From NCBI GenBank assembly GCA_903893315.1, contig CAITLU010000013.1:1-64000 (forward strand): 64,000 bases of DNA, given 5' to 3'. Shown piece by piece: positions 8,261 through 14,962 of this stretch. The notes beneath the pieces are model-generated. The model made no database searches and was not told where the DNA came from. It saw nothing but the letters and a program-made list of their open reading frames with translations. Numbering within the stretch: the stretch's first letter is position 1; every line of letters begins with the position of its first letter. Both the position numbers and the translations under genes were made by a program. This DNA comes from an uncultured bacterium. GTDB taxonomy: Bacteria; Desulfobacterota; Binatia; UBA1149; CAITLU01.

Positions 8261-8575
8261 TCAGTCTCCCAGATTAACCCCGACTACGCCGAGAATTATC
8301 AATCCGATCGCGATGCTCTTCGACACCGTCATCGGCTCCTCGAACCACACCAAGCCGATCAGTGCCATCAGACCGGTACCGAGCCCCGACCAGACCGCAT
8401 AGGCGACACTGATGTCGAGACGCTTCACCGCAAGCGTCAGAAACACGACGCTGAGGCCGTAAAAGACGAAGAGGAGCAGCGACGGCACCGCCTTGCTGAA
8501 ACCGAGCGACAGCTTCATGCAGGTCGTACCGGACACTTCGAGACAAATCGCGAGGAACAGGTAGAGCCAGCTCAC
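8261..8575 (-). CDS. Small multidrug resistance (SMR) transporter, EmrE-like
   Basis: 104 residues with four transmembrane helices, the usual SMR length. The essential membrane glutamate is E13 in CLEVSGTTCMKLS, and the conserved Trp is in YAVWSGLGTG. Such proteins work as dimers that exchange protons for cationic drugs or quaternary ammonium or guanidinium compounds across the inner membrane. It is convergent with the moaA operon and lies downstream of the FNR-type gene on the same strand, about 180 bp away. No operator copy is seen nearby. Confidence 0.9.
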   Translation of the reverse strand: MSWLYLFLAICLEVSGTTCMKLSLGFSKAVPSLLLFVFYGLSVVFLTLAVKRLDISVAYAVWSGLGTGLMALIGLVWFEEPMTVSKSIAIGLIILGVVGVNLGD

Positions 8576-8759
8576 ACGGCACCTGTCATCATCAGTTCAA
8601 ACTCAGCCGAACTGCCGGTCGAGAATTTCCAAGCAGCAGCAAGTTCGATTTCCACAACGCATTAGTACCAAAAGACGAACGTTCGAGGCACTAAAGCCGA
8701 CGGCCGAATGGGCGTCGAGCATCACCGCTCGCCGATGCGCAGTCTTTCTCTACAGACGC

Positions 8760-9461
8760 TCAGAACGGGACGCTAGCGAAACGGCGAAGCTTGTCGGTAT
8801 CGGTCACGGTCAGTTCACGTCCGTGAGTCGTTATCACCCCTTTGCTCTTGAGCTTGGCAAGCAGGCGTATCGCCGTTTCGGTGGACACGCCGATCATTTC
8901 GGCAATGTCACGGCGAGAGTACGCGAGGGTCACCTGGCATGTAGTGTCACCGTTATGCGTGCTGCCGCTGGTCAGGGTCACGAGCAATTCAGCCAGACGG
9001 GTTTCGGCCGGTTTCAGTACCATGTCGCGCACCTTGTGGCGCGCGGTAATGAGCGCATCGCTCAGGGCGGCGATCAACCGCACACCGGTCATAGGGTGCA
9101 ACTCGATAAACCGCACCAGACGTTCGCGCGGCAGGTAGCAGACCTGCGACTCGACAAGCGCCTCGGCCGATGCCGAATACGGGTCGGTCGGCTCCAGTGG
9201 CAGTTCGCCCAGCACCTCGCCCGGCGCCGCAACGGCAAGTATGTGATCGCGACCGAAGCGCCCGGACTGGTACAGCTTGACCGCACCGTGACAAAGCACG
9301 TAGAGGCCGCTCGCCGGCGTGCCCTCGTGGAACAACACCTGTCTGGGTTTGTAGACCGCGGACAGGCTGAACGAACGGAACTCGTCGAGCTTGTCGGGAG
9401 TAAGATCGGCGATACAACTCGTGTCACGAATCGGGCAGCTCTCGCAGGAGATTTTCTTCAC
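8760..9461 (-). CDS. FNR-type transcriptional regulator with N-terminal Cys motif
   Basis: 233 residues: a CRP-like cNMP-fold domain (about 30-140), a dimer helix, and a winged helix (about 155-230). GTG 9461 is chosen because it starts just before the Cys motif; an upstream ATG at 9512 is possible. C6, C9 and C16 (C-x2-C-x6-C) plus C108 (SQVCYLP) match the four Cys that hold the oxygen-labile [4Fe-4S] cluster in FNR, with one extra residue in the second gap. The recognition helix is GVSTETAIRLLAKL. Glu195 and Arg199 match FNR E209 and R213, while Ile198 replaces FNR Ser212. It lies inside the redox island and is the natural candidate to bind the ATGAC-N4-GTCAT boxes, which share the TGA core of the FNR half-site. 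Confidence 0.88.
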   Translation of the reverse strand: MKKISCESCPIRDTSCIADLTPDKLDEFRSFSLSAVYKPRQVLFHEGTPASGLYVLCHGAVKLYQSGRFGRDHILAVAAPGEVLGELPLEPTDPYSASAEALVESQVCYLPRERLVRFIELHPMTGVRLIAALSDALITARHKVRDMVLKPAETRLAELLVTLTSGSTHNGDTTCQVTLAYSRRDIAEMIGVSTETAIRLLAKLKSKGVITTHGRELTVTDTDKLRRFASVPF

Positions 9462-9558
9462 GCGTGACTCTTCATGGTTGCCATGCTGCCCGATTCTCCA
9501 AGTTTCTCCCAACGCGGCAAGCGCCGCCCACCCGATCGCCGACCAAGTCCAGGTTCCG

Positions 9559-10005
9559 TCACAGCGCTTCCAGTTCCACGCTCGTTTCCCAGTCGACTTG
9601 GTTCGGCTCCCAATGCCCGTACGTCCAGCGGAACTGTCCTTGTTGGTCTCCCATCAGACTCGTCGCCTTCGGGTGGCCGGGATGATCGAATGGCCACCGA
9701 GTCCGTAGCGAGATTGAAAGGCTCCCATGCGTAATGGATGACCTCACTAGGGTGCACGTACGGTGCAACCTAGGCATGCAAGACAAAGGCGCCCAAGCCG
9801 TCGCGGACGCGAACCATAGTTCACCAGGACCCAGCCGCACGTACCCTTCTGACAATCGCGTGGATTGAAGTCGGGCAGGCCGGTCGACGATGCCTTGCAT
9901 GGCGAGTGTTGTTTCTCGCACCATACAGGGCCGCCTTGACGTAGAGATCCCAGGAGCAGGAGGACACGCAACCGACCATCGTGTGCGTGCCGCGCGCGAC
10001 AGAGC
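9559..10005 (-). pseudogene. Relic of a molybdoenzyme alpha subunit (internal deletion and frameshifts)
   Basis: Fragments of an alpha subunit appear in order on the minus strand but in different frames. First is the Fe-S region SVARGTHTMVGCVSSCSWDL, near 9996-9935. After a frameshift come GGPVWCEKQ and GLPDFNPRDCQKG (about 9937-9840). Then, near 9755-9700, EVIHYAWEPFNL, which belongs about 700 residues later in intact copies. A final frameshift leads to a C-terminal stretch ending at a stop at 9559. So most of the gene is deleted and the rest frameshifted. It sits directly downstream of the octaheme cytochrome gene and shows that alpha genes have been gained and lost here. Confidence 0.8.
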
Positions 10006-10070
10006 GCCGACCCGCCGCGCAGGTGCCTTCCCTGCGTACCGATGGCTCCTCACACCGCTCTCCGTCGCGA

Positions 10071-12275
10071 TCAGTACTGGACTTTAGACCAGTCGACGGC
10101 TTCCTTCTTCTGCTCGGCCTTCTCCTCTTCCTCGAACCCCTTCAAGGTGGTCTCGGCGTCCTCGGTCATCCCCATGACGTACGAGACGATGTCCTTTATG
10201 TCCTCGTCGGGATGCTCGACCTTGGGCGCCCCTTCCACAGTGTAAAAGATGGTCGGCATACGGGTCTGGTTCCCAGCAATCTGCTTGGGACGAGCCAGGA
10301 ACTCCATGAACCACTCGGGCCGCAGGCGCTCTTTCGCAAGCATCAGATTGATCGAGAGATCGTCCGGATCGACGCCTTCGGGAAGCGCTCCGCCAACCGC
10401 GCTCGGGTGGCACTGGATGCACTTGTAGTGGCGGAAGCGGCGAATACCGCGATCAAAGTGCTCCTTGTCTATCGCCGCCTTCGCAACGTAGGTGTACGGA
10501 TTGTCGGCGTGCGCGCGCCCCGCGAAACCGTCGACCAGACTGCGGGCCTGATCTTGCGTGAACCCGAAGTTCGGCATCCGCAACGTTAACCAAGGCCGTA
10601 CGGGTTTCGGCTCCATCAGAAAACTGTACAGATACTGTCCCTGCAAGCGGCCGCCCACACCATCGAGCGTCGGCCCCACCCGGCTCTTGCGTTCGAAGTA
10701 CGTCGCGATGTAGGCGTCCTTGCCGTCAATACGATGACAGCCGTTGCAATTCAGGCGCCCTATCATCCAACTCACCGTGCGCGCCGCACTTCCAGCAGCC
10801 GATGCCTTGACCAGATAGCTCGCAGGAAGAGCGGGCGCGGGCATTGCCATCGAGTACGAGATGAGCGAGTCACCTTCGTCCTCGACCATCGGGAACACAG
10901 GCATCCTCAGTTTGATCTGCCCCCATTCATAGGCCCGCGGCTCGCGAATCTTGCGGCGCATCCAATCCCACTTTGTACGCGGCAGATCCTTGACGGTACC
11001 AAAGTCCAACTCGGCAACCGGCCTGCGGGCGAACTCACCGAGATCAGGTACCGCGGGACGCACATCCTGAAAGCCGTCGATGGCGTGACAACCGAAGCAC
11101 TCGTACTGCTTGATGAGTTCCTTGCCCTCTGCCGCGTCGAACTTGCCGCTATCCGCTTTCCGGGGCAGCGGCTCGGTCCGCTTCAGTGACATCAGATAAG
11201 CGACGATCGCGCCTCGGTCAGGCGCTTCGAGCACGACCTTGGGCATCGCAGTTTCCGGGTTGGCCTGCTTAGGATCGGCAATCCACGCATCCAGCCACTC
11301 GGCCGTCACTTTGGAACCAACCGTTCCCAGATGCGGCACCCGCGCAGAGATGCTGCGTTCGCCCGGCTCTACTCCGTGACAACCGCGGCAACCGCGTTCC
11401 GTGAACAGCCGCTTACCTTGTTCGACCAAGGCCGCATCGACGACAACGGGCTTGGTCACCGTCGGTTTGCCGAGCGTGAGCAGGAAAGCCGTGATCTTGC
11501 CGGTTTCTTCGTCGCTGAGCAGAAAGTTCGGCATCGCAGTGCCCGGAGCGACGAGCGCCGGTTCCTTGATCCAGCTGCCGATCCACGCAGGAGCGTCGGT
11601 AAGCTTGGACTTGAGGTTGTTCAGCGGCGGCCCGAACTTCGGCAACGGCCCGGCGCCTCGAACATTGTGGCAGCCATAGCAGCCCTTGTTGATGAACAGA
11701 TCCGTGCCGAGGCTTACGCGTTCGCCTCCCGCCAGCCCGTGCGTGACTTCATGGCAACGCGAACACGCGCTTTGAACCACCGCTGTCGGCATCATCACGC
11801 GCGGCCAGTTAGCCTCGCGTCCATGAGCGGCTTCGGTCGCCGTAGCCGATCCCTGGCCGTCATGGCACATCGTGCATCCGAAGCGGTTAGGCTCGTGCGA
11901 CTCCAGAAGCTTGCCGGGATGGCTACGGTACGGTTGCGGGGCATCGGCAAACAGCGGGTCGTCGATCCCAAGATGGCAACTGGCACACCGATCCGCGACG
12001 CCGAGTTCGGAAATGAAGGCCTGTTTTATTTCAGGTTGAAGCTGCGACACCTCGCCTACGACGCGGGTCCAGCGCGCCGTCTCGGCCGCATCACCGCGCG
12101 TCTGCGCATCCGCGAGTTTTGCTTGAGCCCGCTCCGTGAAGATACGTTTGAACTCGTCCTGGTATTGCCTCCATTCACCAGTCTCCTCCCCGTGGATCGC
12201 GACCACGCACAGAAGGAGAAAGATCGGGCTCAGGATTCCGAACACGAGCCGCATTCGTAGAGTTGCCTTCATCAT
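10071..12275 (-). CDS. Octaheme c-type cytochrome of the cytochrome bc operon
   Basis: 734 residues with an N-terminal hydrophobic segment (about 9-27) acting as signal or anchor. Eight CXXCH heme-binding motifs are visible: CASCH (from 97), CTMCH, CSRCH, CYGCH, CRGCH, CFGCH, CNGCH and CIQCH. The C-terminal ~25 residues are rich in Glu and Lys. It is the last gene of the Rieske operon, 16 nt after cytochrome b part 2, where mono- or di-heme cytochromes usually sit in bc complexes. I infer that it accepts electrons from, or donates them to, the Rieske protein in the periplasm, and could wire the exported molybdoenzymes to the quinone pool. Confidence 0.9.
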   Translation of the reverse strand: MMKATLRMRLVFGILSPIFLLLCVVAIHGEETGEWRQYQDEFKRIFTERAQAKLADAQTRGDAAETARWTRVVGEVSQLQPEIKQAFISELGVADRCASCHLGIDDPLFADAPQPYRSHPGKLLESHEPNRFGCTMCHDGQGSATATEAAHGREANWPRVMMPTAVVQSACSRCHEVTHGLAGGERVSLGTDLFINKGCYGCHNVRGAGPLPKFGPPLNNLKSKLTDAPAWIGSWIKEPALVAPGTAMPNFLLSDEETGKITAFLLTLGKPTVTKPVVVDAALVEQGKRLFTERGCRGCHGVEPGERSISARVPHLGTVGSKVTAEWLDAWIADPKQANPETAMPKVVLEAPDRGAIVAYLMSLKRTEPLPRKADSGKFDAAEGKELIKQYECFGCHAIDGFQDVRPAVPDLGEFARRPVAELDFGTVKDLPRTKWDWMRRKIREPRAYEWGQIKLRMPVFPMVEDEGDSLISYSMAMPAPALPASYLVKASAAGSAARTVSWMIGRLNCNGCHRIDGKDAYIATYFERKSRVGPTLDGVGGRLQGQYLYSFLMEPKPVRPWLTLRMPNFGFTQDQARSLVDGFAGRAHADNPYTYVAKAAIDKEHFDRGIRRFRHYKCIQCHPSAVGGALPEGVDPDDLSINLMLAKERLRPEWFMEFLARPKQIAGNQTRMPTIFYTVEGAPKVEHPDEDIKDIVSYVMGMTEDAETTLKGFEEEEKAEQKKEAVDWSKVQY

Positions 12276-12291
12276 CGCCGATACCCGCTTT

Positions 12292-13050
12292 TCAGATGTT
12301 GAACCATGACGTCACCAGTACGTACTTCACATTAAACAACAGACGCAGAAGCATCTTGATAGGAACACCGTAGAAGAGCAGCGCCAGCGTGATCGACCCG
12401 ACATAACGGGCGGTACCGAGACGCTCCAGAAGCCAAGGCCAGCGCTTCTGCGGAATGACGAACCCACCCACGAAGTAGGCTATGAGCAACGGGAGTCCCA
12501 CCCATACCGGGAAATCCCACATCGCGCCTTCGGGGTTCTTGACCATGGACCAGTCCTGCCATGGCCAGTAGATGTGCCAGTTCGGGCCGCGCAAGAACTG
12601 TCCTATCGCGATGAGCACCCACCAGAGCGCGAAGCCGAGGCCAAAGTGGCTGATGACCAACCGCCGCTCGCGGATCGTGTAGCGCCCTACAGCGTTGGTG
12701 CTCGTGTCAAGATACGGGATTGCCATCAAACCGACGATGATCAGGGTCGGCATCATCACGCCGGCGATCCATGGATCGAAGTAGACAAGCAATTCCTGCA
12801 GACCGACGAAGTACCACGGGGCCTTGGCTGGGTTCTCCGTGATTCCCGGATTGGCCTGCTCCAACAGCGGCGCGGCCACCGTCAATGACCAGACCATCAA
12901 CACGATCGAGCACAGCAACGCAGCCAGGAATTCGCTGTAGACAAGATACGGGAACACAGCCACGTCGCCGGGCCGTCCGGTCGGCATCGTGCCGATCTCC
13001 TGCGCGAGCGATCGCTCGGTCGTCGTATTGGTTTCGCCGGCTTCTTTCAC
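12292..13050 (-). CDS. Cytochrome b C-terminal part (subunit IV-like) of bc complex
   Basis: 252 residues. Hydrophobic helices lie near 38-58, 92-110, 132-150 and 180-200. The quinol-site region appears as NPAKAPWYFVGLQELL, the position of the PEWY loop, with the Pro-Glu replaced by Ala-Pro (APWY). This matches the split cytochrome b of b6f-type and many bacterial complexes, in which part 2 has no heme. It follows part 1 by 32 nt and precedes the octaheme cytochrome gene. Confidence 0.88.
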   Translation of the reverse strand: MKEAGETNTTTERSLAQEIGTMPTGRPGDVAVFPYLVYSEFLAALLCSIVLMVWSLTVAAPLLEQANPGITENPAKAPWYFVGLQELLVYFDPWIAGVMMPTLIIVGLMAIPYLDTSTNAVGRYTIRERRLVISHFGLGFALWWVLIAIGQFLRGPNWHIYWPWQDWSMVKNPEGAMWDFPVWVGLPLLIAYFVGGFVIPQKRWPWLLERLGTARYVGSITLALLFYGVPIKMLLRLLFNVKYVLVTSWFNI

Positions 13051-13082
13051 AGTTTATCTCCGACTGCCGCCATCAATCGTCA

Positions 13083-13871
13083 TCAAAGCGGCCGCGAGAT
13101 GCCACCGTCCTTTCGCACCCGCCAGAAATGCACCACCATTAGCACGCCCGCCACCAGCGGCAGCGCCACGCAGTGAAGGACGTAGAACCGCAGCAACGCG
13201 CTCCCCGCCACACGCACGTCGCCCAGAAGAAGAAAGCGTGCGTCGTTCATTCCGTTGACTCCGAGCAAGCCGTGAAACGGTCCTTCGGCGCCCAGAAACG
13301 GCGTCGCAGCAGCCATGTTGGTACCTACCGTGACCGCCCAGAACGCGAGCTGATCCCACGGCAACAGATAACCGGTGAAACTCAGCAGCAGCGTCAGCAC
13401 GAGCAGGTTGACGCCGAGCACCCAGTTGAACTCACGCGGCGGACGGTACGAGCCCGTCAGAAACACCCGCAGCATGTGCAGCATGACCAGGACCACCATC
13501 AGATGGGCGCCCCAGCGGTGCAGGTTGCGCAGGATCATCCCGAAATACACCGCGTACTGAAGCGTCTTCATGTCCGCGTATGCGTACTCCGGCACCGGCC
13601 GGTAGTAGAACATCAGCAGTACACCCGTCACCGTTTCCACCAGAAACAGGAAGAATGTGAGACCACCCAGACAGAAGGTGAACCGAACCTTCAGGGCATG
13701 GGCCGGAATCGTGATCGGGTGCAGGTGAAGAAAGGCGTTGCTGGTGACTTCAAGCGCACGGTTACGCACCGTATCGGCGTAACCGTGGCGGAAGACGGAG
13801 CGGTAAAGTTGTGACGTGGTGATCCAGTCCACGGCCTTGCGGCGAAATTGGTCAGTACGGGAGCTGGCCAT
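13083..13871 (-). CDS. Cytochrome b N-terminal part (b6-like) of bc complex
   Basis: 262-residue heme-binding half of a split cytochrome b. The four axial histidines are H118, H132 ([10 protein letters not shown]...MLHMLR), H233 and H248 (YVLHCVAL...VVHFWRVR), binding two b hemes across four membrane helices. It catalyses quinol oxidation or reduction with the Rieske protein. Its start overlaps the ferredoxin gene end by 20 nt, indicating translational coupling. Confidence 0.92.
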   Translation of the reverse strand: MASSRTDQFRRKAVDWITTSQLYRSVFRHGYADTVRNRALEVTSNAFLHLHPITIPAHALKVRFTFCLGGLTFFLFLVETVTGVLLMFYYRPVPEYAYADMKTLQYAVYFGMILRNLHRWGAHLMVVLVMLHMLRVFLTGSYRPPREFNWVLGVNLLVLTLLLSFTGYLLPWDQLAFWAVTVGTNMAAATPFLGAEGPFHGLLGVNGMNDARFLLLGDVRVAGSALLRFYVLHCVALPLVAGVLMVVHFWRVRKDGGISRPL

Positions 13872-14259
13872 GCTCGTCCTCCCATTCCCGTGTCGGCACC
13901 ATCACGATGGCGTCCCAGGGACAGCCGTCAAGAAAAGTCTCGTTTGGTCCCTGTCGCAGACACTTGCGACAGCCGACGCACTTCAGCGGATCGACCCAGA
14001 TACGCGAGAACGGGAACGCGTCTGTGGTAATCCGCAAAATCATGCACTCTTCTACCGGGCAATAGATCTGACACACCGGGCCGCCGGCGCATCCACTGCA
14101 GCTATCGGTGATAACCGCGAGTTGTTTAGGTTTCTTGGCGCGTCGCCCCGTAAAACGCTCGCTCGGCGCGCGCAGCCGTGCGGTTTTCGCCGCCGACGTC
14201 AGCGTCGTTTCCTGTGTCATTTCAGTTTCGCCGGACATCTTCGCCTGCTCCGAGTTCAC
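13852..14259 (-). CDS. Two-cluster ferredoxin-like protein in the bc operon
   Basis: 135 residues with a basic N-terminal ~45 residues and no evident signal peptide. Cluster motifs are C-x2-C-x5-C-x3-CP ([15 protein letters not shown]) and C-x2-C-x2-C-x12-CP (CVGCRKC...GCPWDAI). Two 4Fe-4S clusters are likely. It sits between the Rieske and cytochrome b genes, overlapping both (4 nt and 20 nt). A ferredoxin is not a standard bc-complex subunit. It could be a cytoplasmic electron-transfer partner, so the complex may bifurcate electrons or reduce a cytoplasmic acceptor; this is inference. Confidence 0.85.
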   Translation of the reverse strand: MNSEQAKMSGETEMTQETTLTSAAKTARLRAPSERFTGRRAKKPKQLAVITDSCSGCAGGPVCQIYCPVEECMILRITTDAFPFSRIWVDPLKCVGCRKCLRQGPNETFLDGCPWDAIVMVPTREWEDEHGQLPY

Positions 14260-14807
14260 GCGAGCGCTACGAATGCGCCTTCGGTGTCGAACCGATCGAC
14301 CCCGTAGACGACGCTGGTGTCGACCACGAGGTCACCGCTGACCCCCACCGAGATCCTCAAGCGATCGAGGGGCCGCGGGGCCGGACCAGCGAAATTACGC
14401 CCGTCGCTGTGGTACTGGCTGCCGTGGCACGGGCACTTGAAGATATCGAGGCTCGAGAACCAGTTGACGGTGCATCCCAGGTGCGCGCAGCGCGCCGTCA
14501 GCGCGTAGACTCGGTCCTTGGCGCGGACGACGAAAAACCGGTGCTCGGGTTTCCAGCGCTCGTCGACGGAGATCACGCCGTAGGCGTCCGCATCTCCCTT
14601 GCGTGCGAGAAAGCCTTCGGGCGTGCCGATGCGGAACGTAGTGGGCGGTTGATAGAGAACGCGCGGGAAGAAAAACCGGACGGACTCCAGTGTTCCCGCT
14701 CCCAGCACGACCGCGAACGACCCCCACCCCGCCGCGGTAACCCCACGGGTCAGGAACTCACGGCGGGAAAGCTCGACAAGTTGCTGCAAAGCCGCTTCTT
14801 TCTTCAT
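14256..14807 (-). CDS. Rieske [2Fe-2S] protein
   Basis: 183 residues, first gene of the bc operon. A twin-arginine signal-anchor is visible (SRREFLTRG, residues 14-22, followed by a hydrophobic helix). Cluster boxes are C107-A-H109-L-G-C112 and C125-P-C127-H128-GSQY; C107, H109, C125 and H128 bind the cluster, and C112 and C127 form the usual disulfide. It takes electrons from quinol bound to cytochrome b and passes them to cytochrome c. The gene stop overlaps the ferredoxin start (ATGA). It is expressed from the dual-site promoter at 14867-14907. Confidence 0.93.
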   Translation of the reverse strand: MKKEAALQQLVELSRREFLTRGVTAAGWGSFAVVLGAGTLESVRFFFPRVLYQPPTTFRIGTPEGFLARKGDADAYGVISVDERWKPEHRFFVVRAKDRVYALTARCAHLGCTVNWFSSLDIFKCPCHGSQYHSDGRNFAGPAPRPLDRLRISVGVSGDLVVDTSVVYGVDRFDTEGAFVALA

Positions 14808-14866
14808 CTTGCAGACCCCGCAATACGCCGCATCGAGCTACCTCCGCAGGCCAGAAGCCCGGCGGC

Positions 14867-14907
14867 AGTCTACCAACCGGTCGGAAGGGCACCATGACAA
14901 ATGTCAC
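14867..14907 (-). promoter_or_regulatory. Dual-site promoter of the Rieske/cytochrome b operon
   Basis: On the minus strand: box GTGACATTTGTCAT (14907-14894), 21 bp, then TAGACT (14872-14867). The TetR-type palindrome covers 14887-14868 (CTTCCGACCGGTTGGTAGAC). The inferred start near 14860 gives a leader of about 53 nt before ATG 14807. Confidence 0.75.
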
Positions 14908-14962
14908 GCCAGGGTATGATCAGCGCCGGCCGGCGGCTCGGACGGCGCATATGCGCGGTTGG

